Below are positions 55,568 to 64,000 of a stretch of 64,000 bases of DNA, in pieces. Source of the DNA: Isoetes taiwanensis (Eukaryota > Streptophyta > Lycopodiopsida > Isoetales > Isoetaceae); contig JAJEKV010000005.1 in assembly GCA_021234155.1 (NCBI GenBank), positions 27,244,689 through 27,308,688 on the forward strand. The letters run 5' to 3'. Within the stretch, counting starts at the first letter, position 1. Every line of letters starts with the position of its first letter. The notes under the pieces are model-generated. The model was not told the DNA's origin. It was given only the letters and a program-made list of their open reading frames with translations, and searched no databases. Both the position numbers and the translations under genes were made by a program.

Positions 55568-56810
55568 TGTTGAGCTCAAAATCCATTTGTTGGGCTTGAG
55601 AGGCTGGAAGACCAACCTATCTTTTCTATTTGGCATGATACTGCCATGCTATGGCAGCATAGAAGAGCATTGCACACAATGACATGTTTAAGCCTGCATA
55701 TTGACTTGAGCATTTGAATATAAGAACTACAGATTTGAAGACTCTCATCCCTGAAGATCACAAGTAGACACTTGCATGAAGAGCCAAGGAGAGGACATTC
55801 ATTGAAGATCACAGAAGCAAGGCAAGGAAGTAAGATTCAAGCAAAACAAGTTAGGATTTGAAGATTGGAAGACCCTTCAAGTTGACTTGGTATGTGGCTA
55901 GTTTTTGAGTTCTTGGCATGAGCAATATTTTACATGGTTCACTTCTAGAGTTCATCACCTTATTCCTATTCAAAACACCTTACTTGCTTCATATATCATG
56001 TCTCACCTCCATATCCATTAGCGAATTTGGCAAATAGCCTTTTCTCTAGTCAAAACATATCATTCATGCACCATTCTTACATCACACACTCATCATGCCA
56101 CCACCATCTTGAAAAAGCAAAAAATTCCACTCAATTTGGCCTCTCCCATGATCTTAGATCATATTCTCTCTCTAAAAGTCGAGTTAGAGAGAGAAAGTGC
56201 ACAAATTCCCAAGAAGGGCATAAAAAAGGCAAACAATCAAGTTATTACACAAAAGTTGCAGCTTATGTGCATTTATTCCAAATTGATCCATGACATCATA
56301 TAAAATTGCCAAATCACCATCCACATCACCATCAAGTTGCCATGTCATCACACACGTCACCCTTCATAAAAAATAATTTTTGCAAAATTTTACCTAAGAA
56401 AAGTCATTTTGACACTTAAGGGGATATGTCACCATTTATATTGTGCCACATCATCACTAATGCCTCCACATCATTCTACACGTGTCACACATATCATCTC
56501 CACCTCACAAAAAAAAGGTTTTGACTAGAAAAAAGACATTTTGCCAACTTGTTTGACACATCATCATCCTATGCTGACATGTCATCCTCCATTTGCCAAT
56601 TCACCATACCAACTTGCCACTTCATCATATCTTGCCCCATTTTGAGTTAAAAAGGCCTAATGTTCCTTTGGCAAAAAAGATTCTTTCATGTCATAGAGCA
56701 TCAAAAAAGATTCCATGTGCAAAACAGAATTTTGTTTTGACCTTCACTTTTGAGTTCTTGGAAATCGTACCAAAGTTCAAAAAAAAAAAAAAAACCCTAT
56801 CTACCCCTCC
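55568..56810 (+). repeat. 3' LTR of the Tat-like element, truncated
   Basis: It begins TGTTGAGCTCAAAATCC like the 5' LTR and follows it closely, apart from lacking the 1.2 kb insert, until about 56808 ('ccctatctacccc'). It then changes to unrelated C-rich sequence. The last about 790 bp of the LTR, including its terminus, are missing. Confidence 0.85.
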
Positions 56811-57150
56811 TCCCCCTCCCCAGCCTAGACTCTTCCCCATCCAATCTCCCCCCGCCACGTGGTACACCCGGGCGTGAGGGGCGGTAACAGACCGAATCCC
56901 ACGTGGGCATAGCACGTTCGATTTAAAAATAAAAGAATTTCCGTGCCTTATATACTCTGTCTTCTTTTTTGCAAAACGAATGTGGGATAAATGGGCCAAG
57001 ATTTCTCAAGAACCCTAAAATCCAAATCATGCCACGATCCGGCCTTTTCTTTGGAATCAACCACCTAATCATTGCTAAACACTCTCGGATCTACTCATTC
57101 TAGGCCAAGAACTCCAAAACCAAACTAAAAGACAAAATTATAAACCGGAA
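56811..57150. other. C-rich junction between the truncated LTR and the next pol
   Basis: A pyrimidine-rich stretch (56805-56860) is followed by promoter-like sequence with TTATATACT near 56948. No gene is recognised. It marks the breakpoint that removed the LTR end. Confidence 0.4.
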
Positions 57151-57159
57151 CGCATTAAC

Positions 57160-57435
57160 TTGAATATTCAATTGCCAGGAGCACCCGTCGCTCTAGGGGC
57201 CGAGATTATGAATATCGGTCGGTACGATCTCATGGTGGGTATCGAGTTTTTGACTGCTGCAAAGGCAAACATTGATTGTGACAAGCCAGAAGTCACCTTT
57301 AACGCAACCAATGGAGCTTGTGTAACTATAGAAGGTAATCAGTTATTCCAATTATGCAGTGTATTCCATTGCGTCAGTTGGATAAAGCCATTAAGAGGTA
57401 TCAGGTTGCTTGCGTTGTTACACATGCGTCAATAG
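57160..57435 (+). pseudogene. Ty3/gypsy protease end and linker
   Basis: It reads YDLMVGIEFLTAAKANIDC and then EVTFNATNG, the end of a Ty3 protease (the usual 'YDVILGMDWL...ANIDC') followed by the linker to RT. The active-site Asp region would lie upstream and is not present. It is continuous with the RT that follows. Confidence 0.7.
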
Positions 57436-57470
57436 AGGCCAAGTCCAAATAGGAAGAAGTCATTGAGAGA

Positions 57471-58420
57471 TTGTCCAAGACAATTGCTGCCGTACTTCAT
57501 AAATTCCACGACCTTTTCCCGGATGAGATTCAAAAGTTACCACCTTTCCGAGGCGTGGAATATGAAATCACATTGGAGCCAGGTACTAAACCTACCAGTA
57601 AGGCTCCGTACCGAATGAGTACACTGGAATTGGCAGAGCTTAAGAAGCAGCTGGAAGAGCTTCTTAAGTTGGGATTCATTTGGCCAAGTGTATCACCTTT
57701 TGGTGCCCCTATCTTGTTTGTGAAGAAAAAGGATGGTATCTTGCGTACAGGCAACGGAATAAGCATATAATTAAAAACCGATATGCTCTACCACATGCCG
57801 ATGACTTGATGGATCAATTGCAAGGGGCCAAGTATTTCACAAAGATTGATCTTCGCTCAGGATATCACCAGATTAGAATTAAAGAGGATGACATCCATAA
57901 GTCTGCCTTTCGGACATGCTATGGGCACTATGAGTTTACTATTATGCCTTTTGGGCTAACTAATGCCCCTGATACATCATGAGATGAACAATGTCTTCTG
58001 CGAATATCTCCATGACTTTATCATCATTCTCTTTGATGATATCTTCACTTATAGCAAAACCTTCAAAGACCATGAGCGTCATCTTCGGTTGGCCTTACAG
58101 AAATTGAGACGCCATCAACTTTATGCCAAGTTTTCCAAGTGCAGGTTTGCGACCACCAAGGTCAATTATTTGGGACAGATTGTTTCTTCTGAGGGGATAG
58201 CAACAGATCCAGCCAAGATTGAGGTAGTAAAAGATTGGCCAATTTTAGCGAATGTGTCAAAGGCCTGCAGTTTTCTAGGTTTGGCAGGCTATTACCGCAA
58301 ATTTGTTAAGGACTTCGCCAAGCTTGCGGCGTCTCTTATACAGACCTTACCAAACATGAGAAGGTTAGGGTTTGGATGGCACATTGGAAGGACAAAGTCC
58401 AGGCCAGATTTCAGTCATTG
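57471..58420 (+). pseudogene. Ty3/gypsy reverse transcriptase, plus strand
   Basis: The frame at 57471-57770 reads [21 protein letters not shown] and [12 protein letters not shown]. After a shift, 57680-57982 gives [32 protein letters not shown] and [17 protein letters not shown]. After another, 57963-58421 gives ILFDDIFTYSK (catalytic D-D), LNYLG-like VNYLGQIVSSEGI and FLGLAGYYRKFV. Two frameshifts are visible, near 57735 and 57970. It is the same family as the minus-strand copy at 30.4-31.3 kb and better preserved. Confidence 0.85.
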
Positions 58421-58860
58421 AAAGATGCCTTGACAATCGCTCCAGTTTTTACCTTGCCAGATATAAATGGGTTGCCACAAACGCCATTAAGATCGTTAGG
58501 GGTGGAGTATTAATGCAAGAAGGTAGAGTAATCACATATGGTTCTCGAAAGATGAATGATGCGGAGCAACGATACCCCACGCATGACTAGGAATTACTTG
58601 CGGTTCTGCGTGCCTTGCGTATATGGAGACATTACTTGCTTGGGAGACAATTCTAATTTGATACGAATCGCCAAGGTCTCTAATACATTTTCACCCAACC
58701 CCACCTCAATCTTAGACATCGCCGATGGATGGAATTTCTGGAGGAGTATGATTTTGAAGTGGTCTATAAGCCAGGCAAGCATAATGTTGTTGCTGATGCT
58801 CTTTCTAGGCATCCATTAGTCACTCAACGCATTGTAATGCGATTTCAACTCTCACCAGTG
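58421..58860 (+). pseudogene. Ty3/gypsy RNase H, degraded
   Basis: Pieces in changing frames: GRVITYGSRKMNDAEQRYPTHD, then ELLAVLRALRIWRHYLLG, and near 58745-58815 EYDFEVVYKPGKHNVVADALSR. The first catalytic Asp lies in a damaged stretch (about 58465). Overall order and wording are those of a standard Ty3 RNase H. Confidence 0.75.
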
Positions 58861-58999
58861 AGTTTAAGCAGATAGAGAAGACTCTTCCTATAGATCCTGA
58901 ATTTTAGGAAATATGGTAGTCTATCCAAGGAAGCCAGAATAAATAAGGAGAGGAAGGAAGGTAATCTTCTTTATTGTAAGAATAAGTTATGTGTTCCTG

Positions 59000-59972
59000 A
59001 GACATCAGGAGTTCGCAAGCTCATTCTCCATGACACAAATAATAGTCCTATAGCGGGGGATTTATGAAGATATATTTTAAGATTTGCTCCAGCTATTTGG
59101 GCCAGAAATGAAGAAGCAAATTGCGAGACATTAAGCAATGTCAAATATGTCAACAAACAAAGGGGAAACAATTGCGCATTCCAGAGGAATTGCAGCCCTT
59201 AGATGTTCCTCATGCAAAGTGGGAAGTTATTACCATGGATTTTATTGTGGGACTTCTGCGCACCTTAAGGGTCTTTGATGCTCTAATGGTTGTGGTCGAT
59301 AAACTTTCCAAAATGGCACATTCCTTGCCATGTCGAACTACAGACACCGCATTAGATACCGCCTTGTTGTTCACAAGAGAGATATTTCGTCTCCATGGGA
59401 TGCCCCGTACCATTATATCGGACCGAGATCCTAAGTTTATTAGTGCATTTTGGAAGGATTTCTTTAGCACTATTCAAACTAGGCTTGCCATGAGCACAGC
59501 TTACCACCCGCAGACAGATGGCCAAACCGAGCGTACCAATCGCATAATAGAAGATATGCTACGTAACTATGTCTGGAACAAACAATCCCAATGGGCAGAT
59601 TATATCCATTTGGTGGAGTTTGCCTATAACAGTACCAAACATGAGTCTTCAAGGATGTCTCCTTTTATGATCAACTATGGCTATCAATGTCTTACTCCAG
59701 ACACGTGGCATAATCCAGTTTCCAAGGTGGAAGTTTCTCAACAATTACTTACACATATGCAAGCCTTAGTCGAAGAAGTTTGAGAGTATTTGTTAGCTGC
59801 TAGAACTTGGCAAAAGAGCCTTACCGATAGGCATCAGATGCCACGGGAATTTCAAATTGGTGAATCTGTATGGTTAAAGATTAAGATCAAGCAAGCCAAA
59901 CTCAAAAATGACAATTGCAAGAAGCAAATTCTCAAATCTTGCTTTCATGCTTCTTTGAACAATGGAACTTAG
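59000..59972 (+). CDS. Ty3/gypsy integrase with intact D-D-E core, partial
   Basis: The frame at 59121-59783 (220 codons) contains CQICQQTKGK (end of the zinc domain), ITMDFIVGL (first Asp), IISDRDPKFISAFWKDFF (second Asp) and YHPQTDGQTERTNRI (Glu), so all three catalytic acids are present. EFAYNSTKHESSRMSPF follows. A stop at 59781-59783 precedes the linker KSLTDRHQMPREFQIGE (59790-59972). The H-H-C-C domain upstream is damaged (about 59000-59120), and neither the usual GPF C-terminal domain nor a chromodomain is recognisable. It is homologous to the minus-strand integrase at 29.1-30.4 kb. Confidence 0.85.
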
Positions 59973-60717
59973 AAAGTAACTAAGCTACATTGTCCAAAGA
60001 GGCAGGGAAAGAAATATTGGAAAGTCTCGATGCTTTTACTCATCCACCACAAGAGTTCTGATGCCCCTTCCTCGATGTAGCCCAGAACCTCAATGGCATT
60101 TATCCCTCTATATCAGTCCCTTCTTTTCAATGGTCACCATGGTTTCATCCACCATGAAGTCCAAAGGATAGAAGGCTTGACTAGAGGTCCAGACGTCAAA
60201 GACACTATAGATTTCGTTGGGGTAGATTTTGAAACTACTTACTTCGCTTCTCCCTCTAAGGCAACGTTTTGATTCATTCTGTACTTAATTAATACACAAC
60301 TCAATGTGACAAGGCACCGGTCAGAAGTTTTAATGGTCAAATAAGTCCTCATTAATATCATGTGGGTTCGTCTGCGTTTCAGGGGAAAAATATCAAAAAA
60401 AATAAAATAAAAGTCTAGATTATTGGAAAAGTTTACGAACAAAGGAAATCGTCCTCCACCCCCATATTTGGATCAGGATTCACTCAATCACCCTATGACC
60501 CTGGAGGTGGAGGTAAGTACGGTTTAATGTCTGGAACCTCTTCTCCTTAGCGTGGTTCCTCCACACCCCTCCAAAGATCCATCTCGCGCTGGCTTCGGAA
60601 CGCATATAGGTTTCCATCCCTCTTACGAGCAATCAGAGATAGTAGTGGGGGCATACATGATTGCAAGATCCAATCCAACAAACACCTCAAATGCAGACAA
60701 TGTCTGCATTCCATGGC
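59973..60717. other. Decayed 3' region after integrase, no LTR recognised
   Basis: No domain is seen. I expected a chromodomain and a 3' LTR resembling 35254-36752 on the plus strand but could not identify either. This suggests truncation near 60.0 kb. Confidence 0.4.
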
Positions 60718-60720
60718 ATA

Positions 60721-61561
60721 TCAATCAACTTGGGTCAGATTGTGTCTACATCCTGCACAATTTCGGTAGTCCCCAGTCTTTATATCCTCCCACTGACTCT
60801 CGTAGAGGTATTCGGGTGGGAGATATGCAATACTCTGCTCCTTTGAGACTTTAGGGGGGTCAGAATCCAGAACTCTCGTCAGTCCGTGCATGTGCTCATT
60901 ATCTACATTCAGGACCATATTTTCCCTAGCCAAGGCCACAAGTTGATCCTTAATGTCCGCTAATTTCGGAGCCATCTTGTCATGAGCATTCGCATGGTCT
61001 TTTAGATGCAGGTTTTCCTCTGAATGAGTAAGATGCCGAGCCTCAACATCCGTCTCCTCGGTCACTGCACCTGATGAGGCAACCCCCACCACTTCTAGAA
61101 GTTTTATAACATCTGGGAGCAAGTAAGTAATGGTGGGCACTTTCAGAATTGTCTTGCTTAACTCTTTTGCTACTGCCGCTACCACTTCCCTACTTCCATT
61201 TCCTGCTCGCATAATTTACGGGCTCACCCTTCTCGTAATATACCTGCTTAGCGAACGTCTTGCTGAATTCATGGTTCTTTATCACAGTGTCTTTCACTTG
61301 AACCCATCTCTCCAAAGCTTTGGCTCGTACTTTAGGGATCTTGCAGCCGTATGCGTTGAACTTACTTGCTCTCCTGCTTGGCCAGTCCACGTCAAATTGT
61401 CTGACGTCTAAATTTGCTTCCATGTCCTCATAATCTGCCCCTGACGGGCAACAACCTGGGCCCATGTCATATGCAACTCCATGAACCTCTGTAATTGTGG
61501 CATCTTCTTTCTTGGCCACTTCCGCCATTGCCCTCAACCTCACCAGCTCTTTTGCACGCAC
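60721..61561 (-). pseudogene. Two overlapping hypothetical frames next to the kinase-like gene
   Basis: Minus frames 61561-61190 (123 codons) and 61212-60721 (163 codons) overlap by 23 bases, as if one protein were split by an indel. The first has ATITEVHGVAYDMGPGCCPSG, then WPSRRASKFNAYGCKIPKVRA and ERWVQVKDTVIKN. The second has TITYLLPDVIKLLEVVG, then an acidic/His-rich stretch, a possible coiled coil (KLADIKDQLVALARENMVL) and a C-terminal CAGC. I do not recognise a family. They lie downstream of the kinase-like frames on the same strand, so they could be later exons of that gene or a second gene of the same mobile element. Confidence 0.4.
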
Positions 61562-61562
61562 T

Positions 61563-61766
61563 TCATTGGCTTTTTCGTGTTTCTCTGGTCTCTGTCATTG
61601 TTGTGCTCTGACCTCCGACAACATAGGTAGGGAAGGGAATGCAAAGCCCTCGAGAGTTCTCAAGGACGGAGGGAAGGGTTAGCCCCCTGTCCAATTTCAT
61701 CAACACCTTCCCGCTGCGGAGGCGTACACGGTCGCTGAGATATACTTTGCACGATTTGTAAGTCAA
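61563..61766 (-). other. Short open stretch between the kinase-like domain and the downstream frames
   Basis: A 67-codon minus frame with a basic composition (DRVRLRSGKVLMKLDRG). It has no domain. It may be intronic or an exon linking the flanking frames. Confidence 0.2.
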
Positions 61767-61805
61767 CTATATTGTTTGTTTAATTCCTTGCGCATATGCT
61801 TTATA

Positions 61806-63405
61806 TTAACTGCGCAAAATAAAAACAAAGGCATGACTTGATCCAGCATGGTCAACATCATTCACACCTTGGCCAACTTGAGGAATACAATCTGATTCTA
61901 TTTGGGGCCTTGTGCAATGTGTTGGAGAGCAATTCCAAGTGCTCCGCATGGTGCTCAGTAGCTGGTTCAGATCAAAATTGCATGCCTTGTTTCTTATTGA
62001 AGATTCGACATAGTGCTTCAAGTAATCGCACATATTTCGAAACCTCTGGTTTTGTTCAGCAGTACCCATAAAGAAGGAATGCTTACATGCAAAATCAGCC
62101 ATGTAATAAATAAAGTAAGCTGCCTCTAAGAGGTCGAAGTCAACCCTTGCAGCCACCATTTTAGTTCCGTCTCTTTTAGGACCGTACAAATCATCATGCA
62201 TGTACGAATAATTGAGTCTTTCATTCTCAATGGTTTTGCCAGCGCCATCCATACCTTTGTATGCCCACTGCTTCACTTCCACTGGCTCATCTATTAGTCT
62301 TTCTTCTCCCCAATCACAAATACTAATATAAATAGCTTGAGGGTCCGTGCATCCTTTCTCTTTTTCAAAGTCAAAATGAAGCAAAACATTGCCTGGGTGC
62401 AAGTCTATGTGTAAATGGTGCTCCTTATGAAGCTTAAGCAAGCCTTTCTTCCGCTTAAAAACATCAATTTCAATATTAGGAGTATATCGTAATCTTTTAA
62501 ATGCATGCCTCGCAAACTCATTGTCTCCATGATGTACAAAAAGAGATGCATAAGAACACCCCATTATAATAAAGAAATATCAGCCCAGTTCTTTCCAATC
62601 CAGTTGTACGACCGATGCAACGTATAATCTAACCATGTCTAACCTGCATTTGCAACTTCCTCATGTTTTTCATCATAGCCTTCACTATCACATCGGGACT
62701 CGCAGTACCTAGCCGCAAGTCATCATCCTGAAACTTTACACAGTAGGGTTCGTCTTTAAGAAAAGTAGAACCCAAGATATGGAATTTGTACACCGCCCCA
62801 TATGTTCCAGATCCAATTCTAGGTCTATTAACTATCTAAGAGGAATTGCAAACCAGATAGTCTTGGCATCCGTCCTTTTTCTTTTTCCCACTCTTTATCA
62901 GTCTCACTAGGACGTTTGGCTCTAAGAATTTGTGCTAGCACTTCCTTAACCAGGTGTGGAAGGGGGGGAGGTGATGGGCTTCCTTTCTAAGCTTCCAATT
63001 AATCCAAGCTGTATTCCATGCAACAGCTTCATCTTTCAGATTCTCTCTCAAGCGAGGACATGGTCAAATTTGCCACCACATGAATCATATTTCCAGTCTT
63101 GCAAGATACATTACCATTTATCCAAGCATGTCTCTCAGTATGATCCTTTCCAGATTCTAGCATTCGAGGCCCAAAGGCTCTTTCAACACCTTTCATGAGA
63201 GCTGAGTAAAAGTCTAGCCACCCTTCTTTAGTGGTAGTAATCAACTTTAATTCAGAAGGACTGCAGCACAAATTCGCTCACAAAGCCAGTTCACCAAGGA
63301 GGCTCTTAAGGAAGACCATGGTTGTTGTGGTCTTGATCTTTTCCTCTGCATCACAGTAGAGAACTCTGCTTCTAGCCTAAGTCCTTCTAACTCTTGTGGA
63401 TTCAT
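61806..63405 (-). pseudogene. Protein-kinase-like domain protein, frameshifted
   Basis: Reading leftward from ATG 63405: MNPQELEGLRLEAEF, then after a shift near 63270 the frame 63271-63029 with KEGWLDFYSALMKGVERAFG. In another frame at about 62830-62690 comes RIGSGTYGAVYKFHILG, a glycine-rich loop, followed by PYCVKFQDDDL with the likely ATP-binding Lys. The frame 62564-61806 (252 codons) starts within a hinge-like segment and has HHLHIDLHPGNVLLHF, the catalytic loop with Asp and Asn. SICDWGEERLIDEP follows, where D-W-G replaces D-F-G, and then YSYMHDDLYGPKRDG and a helical C-lobe. All core kinase residues are present, though spread over at least three frames, so introns or indels lie between. 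The D-L-H-P-G-N loop is unlike ordinary plant receptor kinases (D-[IL]-K-x-x-N) and recalls atypical or phosphotransferase-like kinases. Family unknown. Confidence 0.6.
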
Positions 63406-64000
63406 GGCAGTTCTAGAGGAAACTGTCTAGCTAACGAAACGCCGACAGTAGCAAAGCAGCAACAATACCTATAAGTCTGGCAAAAAAAAACCCATCCACT
63501 TTAGTAAGTGTCGAAATCATAAACTAATTCGCTTTTCTTACTAAATAAAGAGTCTCACTAAGATTCAAGTAAAACTACTAAGTTTCAAGTTCGACAATTA
63601 TAGGGAATGCTAGACATGCATTTTTCTCAGTCGCTTTGACAGCTTTGAGTTATGATCTGACCCAGCTACTGAATCCACAAGGAAGCTTCATCTAAGAGGT
63701 TAGGAAACTCAACATATTGCACTTGACTAGGTCAGGCTTTTCCAAAAGACAAGACCAAACGGATAATTAATAAAATATACGCCAATCCCTATATTAGTGT
63801 TGGACTTTTGTTGATAACGCCATCAGAAACTAGGGTATATCATACTAATATATCCTCCTAGCCTTCCATGAGAGTATAATGCCCATCTTTAGACATCGCG
63901 TGACCGAAGCTAATTCTAGTAATTGCTGAAACACTAATCCTAGATCTCTCTTCAACTCCCTAACACTACTAAAATTGCTGGACAAAAGGGCAGGCAACAA
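63406..64000. other. AT-rich sequence upstream of the kinase-like start, no gene seen
   Basis: No coding frame is recognised on either strand. By position it would include any promoter of the minus-strand kinase-like gene, but I cannot identify specific elements. Confidence 0.4.

Larger units (their letters stand above)
37680..56810 (+). mobile_element. Large Ty3/gypsy retrotransposon, Tat-like, interrupted
   Basis: The 5' LTR (37680-40892) and a truncated 3' LTR (55568-56810) are direct repeats. They bracket gag, protease, an RNase H-like domain, RT, RNase H and integrase, all on the plus strand. The 5' LTR has TGTTGA/TCAACA ends, and the primer site fits tRNA-Gln. About 8.6 kb of other sequence (roughly 43.04-51.63 kb) splits the RNase H-like domain. 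The long LTRs, the extra RNase H and the degenerate coding frames fit the Tat branch. The target duplication cannot be tested because the 3' LTR lost its end. Confidence 0.85.

Noticed and set aside
60374-60392. Possible 3' LTR start resembling the 35254-36752 LTR
   Set aside because: Only about 12 bases agree, in the wrong orientation for the plus-strand element.
1-64000. CRISPR arrays, phage or bacterial defence systems
   Set aside because: No regularly spaced repeats, no compact operons, and clear plant-type introns and elements.

Overview
This window looks like nuclear DNA from a land plant with a repeat-rich genome. The evidence is one intron-split housekeeping gene of plant type, AT-rich intergenic DNA, and many decayed plant-type transposable elements (Ty3/gypsy, LINE, pogo-like, small inverted-repeat elements). 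The mix of LINE, pogo-like and Tat-like elements makes me think of a fern or other seed-free plant, but that is a weak guess. There is no operon structure, no CRISPR array and no convincing tRNA or rRNA gene.

Layout. 0-5 kb: a decayed LINE reverse transcriptase, several short tandem duplications and a repeat-containing block with a retropepsin-like motif. 5.65 kb: one isolated, well-preserved exon of a class I/II aminotransferase. 6.65-11.56 kb: a 4.9 kb pogo/Tigger-like DNA transposon with 13-bp terminal inverted repeats and a TA target duplication. It carries a frameshifted transposase on the minus strand and a small open frame on the plus strand. 11.80-11.96 kb: a small inverted-repeat element with a TTA duplication. 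12.5-17.8 kb: the only apparently intact host gene, a seven-exon homocysteine S-methyltransferase. Its 3.4 kb fourth intron starts with a tandem duplication that copies the splice donor.

17.9-27.4 kb: mostly non-coding, with a LINE fragment, a decayed LRR receptor-like kinase and a transposase-like open frame. 27.5-36.75 kb: parts of a Ty3/gypsy family in opposite orientations (LTR plus gag on the plus strand; pol and a 1.5 kb LTR on the minus strand), pointing to rearrangement. 37.68-56.81 kb: a large Ty3/gypsy element with Tat-like features. It has a 3.2 kb 5' LTR (itself carrying a 1.2 kb insertion), a primer site matching tRNA-Gln, gag, protease, an RNase H-like domain placed before the reverse transcriptase, a second RNase H, an integrase and a truncated 3' LTR. 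About 8.6 kb of other sequence interrupts its pol region. 57.1-60.0 kb: a plus-strand pol of the same family as the 29-31 kb minus-strand pol. 60.7-63.4 kb: a minus-strand set of broken frames including a protein-kinase-like domain that I cannot place in a family.

Almost everything except the methyltransferase is broken by stops or frameshifts. The window is best read as a host gene embedded in layered mobile-element debris. The points most worth following up are the kinase-like cluster, the domain order of the Tat-like element, the pogo-like element with an extra frame, and the duplicated splice donor.
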